Below are positions 1 through 12,505 of a DNA stretch of 64,000 bases, piece after piece; position 1 is the first letter of the stretch; every line of letters starts with the position of its first letter. Position numbers and translations under genes: made by a program. Under the pieces are notes generated by a model. That model was not told the origin of the DNA, searched no databases, and was given only the letters and a program-made list of their open reading frames with translations. The DNA comes from Bradysia coprophila (lineage: Eukaryota > Arthropoda > Insecta > Diptera > Sciaridae): positions 5,828,001-5,892,000 of the forward strand of contig NW_023503555.1 of the NCBI RefSeq assembly GCF_014529535.1, in the 5' to 3' direction.

Positions 1-2189
1 CTTGTAGCCGGACTTCACTCACTGCTTGATTTTTCTTTCACTGATCTCATTCAGTATTGCTGCACAGGAGGCTAAGAAACATCTTCAATCTACAATCAAA
101 TTCTTTTCAATCGGTGAACGTTTTCAGCCGGATTGGTTTCGGTCGAGAAAGAACTTGGTTTCAATCAATTAAGGAATTTTCAAGGTGTTCGTGGGCTGTG
201 TGAAAGGTGGCTGATTGCTGGATGATTGTAAGTGAGTTTTTAGATTTGAATGTGATTGATTGATTTGACTGTTTTGTTGTGCTACGATTCTGGGGATTTT
301 TCATAGTAGCTTCCATAAAATATGTCCTAATTTCCATCGGCAGATGCCACATGTTCAAGTAAATTTCTAATACTCGTTCAACTTAAGTTTACTACTGTCT
401 TGTTTAAGAGGCAAGCGGAAACAACTGAAGATAGTCAGTCCACTCTGACTTTTGGACCGCCGCTAGTTCTCGAGGTCGAAACAGCCTTCTTTTTCCGCAT
501 TCAGTCACTTAACGTGAGCCATGGGCAAGGGAAGAGTGTTTAAAATCTGTTTGTTTCTGTTTTTATTTTCCTTAATTTTTTAGTTTCATTTTGATAGGCA
601 TTTCAGCTATGGAATAAAAATGAAAATGGTAATCGCCAGTTCGCTGTGACTCACTTCAGGTGTACTCTTGACTGAGTTATTAGAAGTAAAACGGACGAAT
701 TATGCTTTTAGTCCAATCGTTGCCTCACTATATTTACCTTGACTGAGTCATCCGTAAAGTAAAAAGATCAAGTAAAGTTCCGTAAAGTCACGCAGAAGTA
801 ATGAAAACTCAACGAAAGTCATGGCAAATAACAAAAAGTCAACGAAAGTAACGGAAAGTGACGGCACAGAAAGTCATAAAATTTCAAGACAAGCCCACGA
901 AGTCATAAAAATTACGTGATATCCGGAAAATCATCCATCTATTCAAAAAGTCGGTAAAGTAAATAAAAGTCACGGAAAGTTTTGGAAATTCAAAGTTTTG
1001 GCTGCCTTTTTTCAAGTATTTTCCCCCTCGGTTTTAAGGGTTCTTCAGTAGATCTCGCCCTCTCACAGACAACATGCTTACCTAATCACTAAATGTGTAA
1101 ATAGGACACCTGAAGTGTCTCCTCTCTTTAATGATACGATTACAACGAACACATTTTGTATGCTTTGTTACCGTTCTACTTAATTTGAATTGTAAAGCGC
1201 CAAGACAAATATTCACCTAATAAATTGACCTGATTCTCAACATAAATATGCAAAGCTATTGAGCTCATATATAGGTTGTAGCATAAAGCTATTCAGCTAA
1301 TAGAAAACGGCAATAAAAGAAGCAAATAATTTATTCCTCGTAGACACTGACTGTAATAACTGCGTTTTGTGAATGAGGAAGCGTTCACACACACACACAC
1401 CTAATATTGAGGTAACTTTTTTTTATTGTTTATGTTCATTGATTTCGTTGCTCTTATCCGAGAATTCCATAAAGTCTAAACTGTCGGAAAGATATATATT
1501 TTTGGTATATCGTTGGAAGCAGAACAGTGAACAATACATTTTGTTTCCTATCCCTATATAATACTGTCGGCGAGGCGCTGAGCATATGTTTCGCAAAAGC
1601 CGGTATCGAAACGGCATATTCTTGTCACGTATCCCTTTTAATTTGGAGGAACAAAGTGAAAATGAAATGAAATACTACAAACCTGCATAATTAAACACTG
1701 GAAATAAAAGAAAGAGAACGATCAAAGTTTATTGAATTAGCTAAGAAATTTGCTATATTGAATTTAAAGAACTATACCGGCGGCGATTCTTTCTTCTTTT
1801 TTTTCGTCTGTTTTAATCTAATTTAATAAAGTTTTTAATTTAATGAAATACTTGAAGAATGAATAGGACCAATTCAATTGAACGAAATAAGTAATCAATT
1901 CAAGTTACGTACATTGGGAATTAGATTAAAGTTTATACTTTTTCTACTGTTTATTCAAACAAAATGTCGTTGAATGTAAAATGCTATTATCATCGCATAT
2001 AAGAGGTTACCATTTATCTATGCCATTCGTCTGAAAGAAGTGTTTTATTAACTCATTTAACTATTTGCATTTAAGTTCTTTTGTTGCCTAAAAGTTGCCG
2101 AAGTCTTTGTGGCTACTTTTAAAGTAAAATCTAAAAAAAATATGGATGACGAAATATTCTTCCTAGAACTTTGTTACAAATAGAAATTT
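1..2189. other. No gene seen; weak promoter-like patch and short repeats
   Basis: Only short spurious reading frames are present. A pyrimidine tract TTCTTTTTCC (about 487-496) followed by TCAGTC (about 500) and an ATG at 521 resembles an insect initiator, but the frame from that ATG closes after about 20 codons and I recognise no protein. Positions about 760-985 hold many loose repeats of AAAGTCA/CGAAAGT. A short CA run lies near 1385-1400. Confidence 0.4.
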
Positions 2190-2827
2190 ATAGTCATGTG
2201 CGAGTTGTCCAAAAAAGCCGTTTCGCTCATATTGAATGTAAAAAGCGATTTTATGGTTGATTATCGTAGATGGATCGACCAGTAACTCAAATCGCGATGT
2301 TGCCAAGCTGGGATCGGCCTGGTTTGGTCTATGGGGCCGACGTTGCCTAACACTTCTTTTCGCTCTATGAAATTTTGATTTTTGAAAATTTATTTAAAAA
2401 TATAAAATGAAATATTTTTGACATGGTTCCATGGGCGAAATTATTCCGAATGGTGTCTATTTTATGTTAAAAATACTTTTAAAAAAAAGCATTTACCGGA
2501 TTTTCCAGATTTGCACATTTTTTGTATTGATGGTCGCCATCTTGAATTACAGCGCCACCTGCATATTTTTTCAATCACTTATATTTTTCTCGTATGCAGA
2601 AAGGTTCAAGGAACACAAGATTTTTTTCCCACTCAATTCGGATCAAAATTCAATTTTATAGAGCCGAAAGAAGTTTTAGCTGACGGCGGCTCCCTGGCCC
2701 AAACCAGGTCGATCCCAGCTTCTCAACATTGCGATTCGAGTTCGTGGCCGACCCACCTACGATAATCAACCATAAAATCGCTTTTTAGATTCAATATGAG
2801 CGAAAGGACAACTCGCACCAGACTATT
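2190..2827. mobile_element. DNA transposon remnant with ~150-bp terminal inverted repeats
   Basis: The left arm (about 2190-2335) and the right arm (about 2685-2827) are inverted copies of each other at roughly 85-90 percent by eye. Shared landmarks are GTGCGAGTTGTCC, AAGCGATTTTATGGTTGATT and AGCTGGGATCG. The 350-bp interior codes for nothing recognisable. The length and long arms suggest a non-autonomous foldback-type DNA element; the superfamily is not assigned because the target duplication is unclear. Confidence 0.7.
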
Positions 2828-2929
2828 ATGCAAAAAGGAACAAATAAAATTTTCTATTTTATCAATTCACTCAAAATTAGATGCAACTTGCACAGTGCAG
2901 CAATACATCAATGTACCTGCTTGGTCAGT

Positions 2930-3475
2930 CAAAGCCCTTTTACAGAATGACAAGACAAGAGCGTGGGCTGCCTTTTACAAAATGTGAGACAATGAGCTTA
3001 TGCTACCTTTTACAAAATGTCACACAATGACCTTATGCTCCTGATTCCTATTAAAAAATGTAAGGCAAAGTGCTTAGGATCCCCTTTATACAATGTGATA
3101 CAATGAGCTAATGATCCCTTTTACAAAATGTAGCACGATGACCTTATGCTCCTTATTACAAAATGTAAGGCAAGGATCTTGGAACCTTGCGCTTCATTCT
3201 ACAAAATGTGAGACAAGGAGCTTATGTTCCCTTCTACAAAACGGCTTTACTTCCTTTAAAAAAAATATAACACAAAGAGGTGACTCTCTTTTTTACAAAA
3301 TGTGATACAAGGACCTTATGCTCCTTTCTACAAAATGACAAGTACCTCATACTGTCTTTTACAAAATTACCACAAGGACATTAAGGTACCTTTTACAAAA
3401 TGTAACACAAGGCCATTTTTTGACAAAATGTGGTCCAAGGCTCTTACGATCCCTTTAACAAAATAAAACAAAACG
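2930..3475. repeat. Degenerate minisatellite, ~40-45 bp unit
   Basis: About a dozen imperfect head-to-tail units built on CTTTTACAAAATGTGA followed by CACAAGGACCTTATGCTCC. Units differ by substitutions and small indels, so the array is old. Open frames reported across it are repeat artefacts. Confidence 0.8.
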
Positions 3476-3479
3476 GTTT

Positions 3480-6280
3480 GTAATTTTTCCGAGTTATTTG
3501 AATGCGGGGGGAGTCGCAGAAAGTATTCCCTTGAATTATGAAAAGAGCAGTTTAGTTGTATGTGGATGTCACGAAGTGTAAGCTAACATAAGATGTCTCA
3601 AATTGTATGAGAAGACTGTACCATGTTAACTACAGGTGAACGTTATAAATAAATTTGTTCCATTATTTTCAGTTCATGTCGCTGTGTGCACGGTTGTAAT
3701 TAACAGCCAGCAAATTATCCTCAGATTGAATTTCATTGTTCTATGTCATGTATTTGCATTGATTTTGTAATAACACAAATCTGGTAGCTTTAGTGATAAG
3801 AGCCACCGCTTCAGTTTTTATGTTGTGTGCTTTACAAATACAAATTAATCATCTATCTTTACAAAAGAAACATACATAGAACCTACTGTGGTCTGATCCT
3901 CAATAAGATGGGTATCGTAAATGATCCACCTTCAGAGAATGTGGGCTAGAACCATTTCATATACACTTGCCCGGCTCTAAAGAGTTTAAGGACTAAGCAT
4001 CTAGGAGACTTTTATTTGACTCCTGAAGAACAGTTAAGATTAGACCTGGCTAACGTGCTTTCTTTTATTACAGGAAGGAAATGGCTACTCGCACCCAAAA
4101 GGGGAATCTGACAATTTTTTGAACGGAGAAATAGCACAATGAGTCCAACAAGGACTGGCCTCAGTGTTGTCGATTTGTGAAGTTTATTCATACGATAAAT
4201 GTTCATTGTAGTATGATTGTGAATGACGAATCGATGTTTTCCAATAAAAACCAAACCACCAAACCAAACTGTGGTCTGATAAGTCTCACAATATTTTCTA
4301 TGTTAATGCTAGGAGTAGTGCTATTAGTCTCTTCTCATTTTCCAATATTAATCGCTACCGGCGTCTTACACGTGTGCAAAACCTTTCCATGAAAGAAAAA
4401 CAAAAACAAATCGTTAAAAAATTGACGAAAAATCTCCCATGCCACTGCCACATAGAGTATTTACGTAATGTCGAGACTCACACAATAACATGCGAAAAAA
4501 ATGTATCTTTTTTGAACCCCAAACCTATTCGACCCCCGAAGGGTCGGTCAATAAGAATCAAATAACTTACAGTGTCATGAGTTTATTTTTAATAAATTGA
4601 ATGAAAAGCAATTCCCCGGAGGAATTTTGGCTTTTTTTATGTATTTTATACGATGTGAAATCAAACCGAAACGCATTGTGGAAGGGAAAACATTTCAGCA
4701 ACAACATCGATAACGATAACATATAACAACCGTCATGATACTCAATTACGGGAAGAAGGTAATAAAATTTTCATCGGTTTAGTATATTTTTACCAATATA
4801 AAAATGACTTTCGTATTTAGTTATTGGTTTGAATTATTGGCTGTTGTTTGCTCTTCGGAAGAAAAGCAATTCCTTAATTCTTGATTACATGGCGTAGCTG
4901 GAAAATAAAACTCGAATTCTATTTTTATTACTCCTCCCATCCATCGGTTTATTTATCAACCATGATCTCCGTGCATTACTTTCCTGAACTAATCGAAACG
5001 GTAGCATGATAGCCACTGGCAAATTAAAAAATTAAATTCAAATAAAAAGAATTCAGTATCCATCCAGTCCGAGGAACAGATGACTTGAAGAAATCAACTG
5101 TTTCGCCTCTACGTTTTTAATAAAATTCTTCAATGCTGCACTGGTGCACTTTGTATTCGTTCCATAAGGAACAATCTAACCGATGATAATAAGTATCTTA
5201 CAACATTGGCCAACAGCAATTGGAAGCAATAGCAGTGTGAGTTTGAATGTGGGGTAAATCCGTGTGTAAATGTTTATGGGATGGGAAAGGAAAAGGCACG
5301 ATGCTTCCTCTTTGAATCCATATAATTGAATGAATATCAAATGCTCGATACACGGTTGCTGTAGAGTCTATATATGCAGTTGAAGAAGCCACTTTGATGT
5401 ATGTAAAACAATGTAACATAATTGTTTGGCAAACTATGCGATTAGCACAGTGGAACGAGAGGGAGAAGAGAAACGAGTGGAGAGAATAGGAGCAACTGTA
5501 GAGAAGAGGGACGAGTGTAGCGAAGAGGAATTCACTTAATGAAGAGATAAGAAATGTCGGAGGACTTCTGTTTTGTACTGAAATCAAGATAACGGTAGCT
5601 CACACATCAACCCAGTATATAGGCAGCTCCCTTCATGATTTCTCGGATTGCACTCGGATTTTCACAATATGGAATTTAAATTCAAAATTAATTTTAGCAT
5701 GAACACACAAACGTCGTTAATCGGCCTTCCTCACCTCCAATCATTTACCTGTATGTAGTCTTTACAGTCACGCATAGTACATAACACATAAATAAAATAA
5801 ACAACAAAGGATCCAGTCCGACTGCGACTGGACGATTGATTGTAAATAATAGAAAAACACCTCAGTCAATCAAAATAAAACGCTCGTATAATATAAAGTT
5901 TGCAATGGATTGACTTCGTGGTAATGCATCTGAAAATAATATAAAAATTATATGGAACATGGACCTGTGTCTAATCAGAAATATTGTTCCATCGGTCAGG
6001 CTTCCCACAAACACGGAAATTACGACTACTCAGTCAATTTTTCCTAGAAATTTGCAATTTATAGTTCGGACGATTTTAACATTTGGGAAATGTAAAAGAG
6101 GTTGTGTTGGTCTATTACTTCTTTTGCTTAAGATCGACGAAAAATCTTTTGATTCATTGGTTAGAGCATACACTCTGCTATTTATACGGGCATTATCCAG
6201 TGGTCATTATTTACCTTTGACATCACTGTAGCTAACAGATTATGTAGCTGTACCAAATCCTGAGCATGGTCACGATGACG
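3480..6280. other. No gene seen
   Basis: AT-rich single-copy-looking DNA with only short frames lacking domains or splice context. The 129-codon minus-strand frame at 5198-5587 has low-complexity Ser/His-rich composition and no recognisable motif. A short stretch near 4302-4325 (AATGCTAGGAGTAGTGCTAT) recurs near 61714, so part of this interval is a dispersed repeat. Confidence 0.5.
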
Positions 6281-6287
6281 TTGTTGA

Positions 6288-6418
6288 AGGTTGGAAACTA
6301 ATTTGATGTTGAGTTGAGAAAGGACCGTTTATTATTGAATGTAAATTTAGAATTTTCTGAATGTTCCACTACTAAGTTATTATTCAATTGATCGTGCTAC
6401 TTGGAATCTTCAACACTC
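6288..6418 (+). repeat. Direct repeat, copy 1
   Basis: About 130 bp starting AGGTTGGAAACTAATTTG and running to ATCTTCAAC. It recurs nearly unchanged at 6781-6918, which has one extra 8-9 bp step (GAATGTACT). The two copies flank a CTATGCC-rich minisatellite. Confidence 0.8.
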
Positions 6419-6527
6419 CTCATCAAACGTACACGATCGATGCTGCATACTCCTCCTTGAACTTAGAAGGATTAATCCTAATCCAGCTCTTTCGTCCCTT
6501 TTCATTCGCCATAATCAATACAATACT

Positions 6528-6712
6528 TTGCTATGTTGCCATGCTCGACTACGCTGCTATGCCAGACTACGTTTCTATGCCGGACTATGCTGCTGTGCAG
6601 AACTACGCTACAATGCCATGTCTTGCTATGCCGCTACGTCTTGCTATGCCACAATGTCTTGCTATGCCACAATGTCTTGCTATACTGCTATGCAAAGTTA
6701 CGCACGATTTAT
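6528..6712. repeat. Short-period minisatellite
   Basis: Repeated CTATGCCAGACTACG and CTATGCCACAATGTCTTG units with period about 15-18 bp. The overlapping open frames in all three plus-strand phases (Cys/Tyr/Met-rich) arise from the repeat and are not genes. Confidence 0.75.
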
Positions 6713-6780
6713 GTAATTAGTTTCTATGCCTTGTCAACAAAAGCTATTTAATAAACGCTAATGGGCCCATAACCTGTTGG

Positions 6781-6918
6781 AGGTTGGAAACTAATTTGAT
6801 GTTGAGTTGAGAAAGGACCGACTATTATTGAATGTAAATTTAGAATTTTCTGAATGTTCCACTGAATGTACTACTAAGTTATTATTCAATTGATCGTGCT
6901 ACTTTGAATCTTCAACAT
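6781..6918 (+). repeat. Direct repeat, copy 2
   Basis: Second copy of the segment at 6288-6418, same orientation, followed directly by the 17-bp array. Confidence 0.8.
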
Positions 6919-6952
6919 ACTCATGTATGAAACGATTTAGCACTGCGACTTA

Positions 6953-7127
6953 AGTAGGGACTAGGCGAGTGTGTAGGGACTAGGCTAGTGTGTTGGGACT
7001 AGTCGAGTGTAGGGACTAGGCGAGTGTAGGGACTAGGCGAGTGTAGGGACTAGGCGAGTGTAGGGACTAGGCGAGTGTAGGGACTAGGCGAGTGTAGGGA
7101 CTAGGCGAATGTAGGGACTAGGCGAGT
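6953..7127. repeat. 17-bp tandem array
   Basis: About ten head-to-tail units of TAGGGACTAGGCGAGTG. The central units are identical, so the array expanded recently; the first units are diverged. Confidence 0.9.
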
Positions 7128-7208
7128 AAGGAGCTGTAGCTGATAAATCGGATTTGCTGCACACGTAAATATGAAGTGGATAGTGTGACTCTAGTGGTTA
7201 GATCATTA

Positions 7209-7507
7209 GAGATGAGCGGGACGTTATCCGAAACTCAATCCAAATTATTTTTTTTTAACTTTAAACGCGAGAGATATGAAACTCTAACCCGAATTGAGTT
7301 TTTGACCCCGAGGTATCTCGAAAAAAATTTATTTATTTTATCAGGTTAAAGTGGTTTACTATCATTGCGATTTGGGTTAAGGCTAGGTTAAAGCACCTTA
7401 CATCGCATGTAAACATTGCGATAGTCAACCTCTTTAACCTGGCTTTAAGGATATGTAATCGGGTTAAAAGTCGAGTTTTTCGAGTTCGGGTAGCCCGCTC
7501 ATATCTC
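7209..7507. mobile_element. Foldback/MITE-like element
   Basis: The ends GAGATGAGCGGG and CCCGCTCATATCTC are inverted copies. The interior is also partly self-complementary, for example TTGCGATTTGGGTTAA against TTAACCTGGCTTTAAG-like sequence. About 300 bp, non-coding. Confidence 0.5.
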
Positions 7508-7509
7508 GT

Positions 7510-10500
7510 TTCAATAACTTTTCGAAAATGCATTCGAAATCGGAAATATTACATGAAAATTCGGGACATGTGGAAAGCCTGACTTTACATCGCTGAGAAT
7601 GTATGTTGTACCTGGTCAAGTTATTGCATATTGAAAGTCATTTCCGGTGCATTCAACGGCTTCTCCAGATACAATATGTCGAGTGAAGTGCAGATGAACT
7701 CTTACATCCTTTCGATACAAATCAATTACTTTGATTTCCTTCATTGCTACATTGTACAATATCGAAATCTAATTTTTTTCTTACTTTTGCGAAGGAAAAC
7801 ATAAAATAGGTTAAACATCTTCATGAAAGAAAACTATATTTTTCAGGTCCGTTTATTATTTCATATATCGGAAAAATACTTGACACAAGTCCAATTCGTT
7901 GAATCGCATGGATCTGATGCCGTACAATATAGAATGTGTGTGTGTACAGCTTGTGATTCGTTCGCTCTCTATATTTATTATTATATAAAATCAAAATGTC
8001 ATAAAATCGAAATAGGGAACATGAATGAAAAGGAAATAATTTCCGAAAAGTAAATATGTGAATTAAATCACTGACAATCAACTATTTCTTTTCGTTCATA
8101 TCTCGTAAAACATTTCCAGTCTTTTCAACGTACAAAAAAAAAACTGAAATGGAGCAAAAAAAAAAGCACGACGAAAGGTAAAAATAGACCGGAAGTTTGT
8201 TTTGGCAGTTAGGCATTAGGAAATCAGAAACTCTTGTGTATGTCGCATGAAAACTTTTCATTATTGGTACAATATTGAAACGAAAGTTGTAGCTGCAGCA
8301 GACGTAACATTTAATAAATTTAAACTTTATTGGAAATGGCAAAATAAATGGAATAGGAAGCCTAAAAGAATCAATGTGTGTTTGTGATTGAACTGTAGCC
8401 TCTGCAATTCAAAAAGTTATCATTTTCCTTCACCTCCATTGAAAGCATTTATTTTGTCACCGAAGAAATTCGTGGTGAATGCAGAGATGATGATAGAGAT
8501 GGGAGGGTGGAATGCAGAAGCATATACAGTAAATAATTCTTTGGGTGACATACCTGATGGGAGTAGTACATTTAACCGCAATTACAAACTAATACGGAAA
8601 CGTTTCAAAGTCCTTGCACGCACGTATAATTCTGAATAGAAATGTTTGTAATTGAACTGGTTTCTTAGTAAGAAAACTGGTTCGGATTAAAGGAGAGCGT
8701 TCATAGATGGCTTCGGCCTTATTTCCACTCCCCCTTGTTTGCAATTGTTCATACAAATGATCTTTTTTGTTGTGGATGGTCTGTTTTCATCGACTGAAAC
8801 TCCCCTTCCCCAACCGCACATGTCACATATGAACTCTCCCTTACATCTGTATTTTTCTACGAAAATATTTTTATTACTCAAAGTGTTAGACTCGGTGACT
8901 TGTCTTTGCTTTTACCAGAATTGAACACTATACTTGCGAATGAAGCGGATGAAATTTCAAGAATTTGACCAGACGAATAATTCGAGTTTTGAGGTTGATT
9001 GCCTATAAACTTTAAGCGACACTTTCAGATTTTCAGTAAGTTTTTGGCAATCTCTACCAAAGGGCGCTCCGGGTATTTAGCAAAATTTTACTCTAAAGGT
9101 ACAACGCCTTAATGGAAAGGCGTAAAAATTAGTAGACCAGTAGAAATTTTGTTATTTTTCGGATGCACGGGAACCATTAGAATACCGCCAAAACTATCAA
9201 ATTTTTACCCATGCTTTCAACTGTCCATATCTAACTGTGGATGAATTCTAAACCTAACAAGACTTTATTTGCCCCGAAAGAACATGCACTTATCTTTCTA
9301 ATGACACCCCACACGACCTTGTACGTTTCGTGGCCTAGGTGACTCCCAAGCGGGCGATGAGAGATATTACGACATGTAGAAGAAAAACATAGGCCACAAA
9401 AAACCTCAGTTGGTCACCCTGATTTTCAGCTAGCGTTAAATTTCATAGTTAAATGAAGCTACACTAGATGACGCTAGTCCACATACAACACTAGCTCAAA
9501 ATCAGTCTTACCAACACAGTTTTTTTTGTGCCACGAATATTCTACTTTGTCGCATATATCACACTTTCATACATGATTTCATCCCCAGCTAAGTAAATGA
9601 CTATTACTTCCGATCTAGTGACAAAATCTGCTTCTTTAGCCGAATTTTTTATTGAATTACAAATTTGACTTTTTTTAATAGAAAAAATTAGCGCCTTGAA
9701 GCTAACACAACTGGAAAATTAATATGATATTCTCGGGAACATCATTCTTTTACAGTATTTCTAAGGATTATATGGGTTTATAATAGAACAGGAAAGTAAA
9801 ACACACAAAAAAAATGTTTTTAAGACTTGCAAAGTAAAGATGCTTTGTCATGACGACAAAAAAATTATTACATTTCTGGTATCAACATTGACACAAAGCA
9901 TGAGAAAGTCGATGATGATTTTTTCGCTGGCAAAAAATAAATGAGAAACGATTTCTTTTACTTAGAAAAAAGTAAAGAAAAACACGAATATAATGCCAGG
10001 TTTACGGTACAAATACCCATCTTATGGATTTAGATAAGAAGCTCGCTGTGTCGGGAGTAATAATGATTAATAAAACGGTTTCAATGAATCATCGAAATGT
10101 GATACCTTTATTGTTGTTTCCTGTCAGCTTTTCGCTTTCTCTTTCTTTTTTTTAACATTTTAAAATTGATAACTTCGCATGGTGAGAATTTATCATTTTT
10201 TTTCCCTGTATAAGAGGGAAGGTAGTCGTTGGATGGCTTTGTCAATTCTTTAATCGTCCGAATTTCTTATTATTATTCAACAGCAGAATTACATCAAAAC
10301 ATTAAATGCGAAAATGTCTAAATGATTGAGAAAAAAATCATTTAAAAACTCGTGATTTTATCTGATGATGCGGACGACCTTACTTTTTATTATTGAGCTG
10401 TGTGTTTTTTCCATTCAACCTCTCTTTCTCTCGCGTCTCAATATGCTTCTTGCCGTTCTATAAAAGACATTAAAAGTTTTTGGAACGTACTACTCGAAGT

Positions 10501-11345
10501 AATTAAAGAGGAGAACCATTTAGATTTTATCTACAAAATGGGGCCACAGGCAAAGAAAATTTGAAAATTTTATATTCGTCTGCTCTGTGTTGCTGTACAT
10601 ATTGTATAGTCAGTTCAAGTTTATAACAAGAAATTTTACTTTTGGCCATTTTCTCTCTGTGTGCTATTTAAACCGAATAAAATTTTCATACAAGCAAATT
10701 TAATTCGGTTCCAAGTCGAATCATAGCTGTAATAGATCTGCAGAGTCTTTTACAACAAAACAAACATCTGTGACGAGAGCTATAATACGAAATTAAAAAA
10801 AAGAAGAAAAAAATGAGTCGGAAAAAAGAAAATCTTTACTTTCGCTGCTAACTAATCGATTGAATTAGCAGCCATCGTGTTAGACATTATATTGAACCAT
10901 ACCATACACAGCAGTGTGTGTGTTGAAAACTGTTGAACAATTTGATTAATGGCAACGTTCAATATAAGTGAAGGAAATGTCGAAACTGTAATTCATCAAA
11001 AAATCTGTTCCATTTTGTATCAGAATAAATTAGGGCACCGTTCTGCCTGCTGTACAGTATGAGCATTTTCTAGCCAAATGGTTTTTAGTGTACGTTCAGA
11101 GTTGGGTGTGATCAATTCAGAAGAAACGTGATTTTTTTTTATCAAAAGCGAGTTTGTCCATAAATAAAAAATTCTTCAGTTTTATCATTTAAAAAAAAAT
11201 GAAGAAAACTATTTACGTGTCTCAAGTACCACCGAATCTACTACTTCGGTTGGTCCAAACATTTTCAGTAGATTAATACAAAATCTTTTACTTTATTTGT
11301 TTGTAACCTCCGTTATACTATATCCAACAACTTTAACCAGAGGAT
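7510..11345. other. No gene seen; decayed repeats
   Basis: No frame with a recognisable domain. About 9040-9500 contains decayed transposon-like sequence whose ACACGACCTTGTACGTTTCG block resembles inverted sequence near 44300. A TATAAAAG at 10459-10466 is well formed but has no plausible coding exon within the next kilobase. A 20-bp dispersed motif (ATCTTTTACTTTATTTGTTT) lies at about 11283. Confidence 0.45.
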
Positions 11346-12505
11346 TATTATGCCCACATGTTATCACACGGGCGTGACGCAGGACCACTACTACAACAAA
11401 AAAATGTTTTAGGACTAAGGAACATATTTACATCCTCCATTGGCCCCCATGCCTGAGTTTGGATATTTATAATCTGGATGAGGTCAAGGAACAATAACAT
11501 TCCAAAATCAGTTAAGATTTATTTATTTAAGATCTAAATGAACAGGCTGACGCCCAAGATGCATTTAGGAAAATCGGTATGAAAATCTACAAAATCTAGT
11601 ATCTTTTCTTGAGATAACTGAGTAGTCAGTGAGTTTCTACGGAAAGTGGGATCTAGCAACTACTAAACGTTTTTATCAATTTTCTCTATATAACAAGTGG
11701 GGCTCTAGACCTGGTTTATGACTACAAACTACAAGAAGTTTCCGTCCAAGTGCCATAGATTTGCGGTCAGAGCGAAACAGTTTTTTTTTTGCGGAGAACA
11801 AAGTTATAAAAGAAACTTTGTCTCATTCAGATTGAATCTCTTCGTCAAGAGAAGCTACTGTGCAAAATGAAAAAAAAAATCTCCACAAAGTTTGTATGAC
11901 CTTCATTTCTCAGATGACGAAAAAGGTCACAAAAAGATTTTCTCCTTATCTCTCCCAGGGGCGAGAATTCTAAAACTTTGAGATATTTTTCATTTGTGTT
12001 TCATTCTGGACTTTTGGCATTATCGAGGAAACGATATATTACAAAAATTCCATGGTCCATTTTCCCTGGGCGAGATCTGAAGTGTTGTCAGGGATTTTTT
12101 GAGTTCCTTTCTGGATTTTTAGTATCATCGTGGTAGGTTGGTTCCTGAAATTCTATGGTCCATTATCTTTCCAGCACAAGAACTCTAGAACTTTTAGGGC
12201 TTCTGAGGGTTTTGTTGGGTTCCCTTCTAGACTCTTGGGATTTTTGAGTTGGTGGTATGTTTTTTCCTGAAGAAAAAGAAAAAGAAAAAGAAATGAATGA
12301 AGAACATAATTATGTATTGGCTAACAAAGGGTGTTTAATTCGTTCCTCACTTCGTATTGGAAAAATTCTAGCAGAGCGAGTGAAAATTTTCTCTGATAAA
12401 TTTTTGAGTTCAGACGCAGAATGCGTCACCATAAGCGATATCAGGTATTTTGTAAGTAAAAATACACGTGGACTTGCGTCATCTTTGACCTTTAATGGTT
12501 TTTAG
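11346..12505 (+). mobile_element. Element P, copy 1 (non-autonomous DNA element)
   Basis: Begins in ATTATGCCC followed by GGGCGTGACGCAGGACCAC and ends with GTGGACTTGCGTCAT plus a short GGTTTTT tail. The near-terminal blocks are inverted relative to one another. A second copy in the same orientation lies at about 14724-15987. The 82-codon frame at 12257-12505 falls inside it and looks spurious. Superfamily unknown. Confidence 0.6.

Noticed and set aside
487-530. Ribosomal-protein-type TCT initiator and start codon (ATGGGCAAG)
   Set aside because: The pyrimidine initiator is suggestive, but the frame closes after about 20 codons and no donor leads to a recognisable ribosomal protein exon.
6388-6751. 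Three overlapping plus-strand open frames rich in Cys, Tyr and Met
   Set aside because: They are translations of a CTATGCC-type minisatellite, open in all three phases because of the repeat period.
10459-10466. TATAAAAG as a promoter of a gene at 10.5-11.3 kb
   Set aside because: No signal peptide, domain or splice-linked coding exon follows on the plus strand within a kilobase; it could start a non-coding or far-spliced transcript, but nothing supports it.
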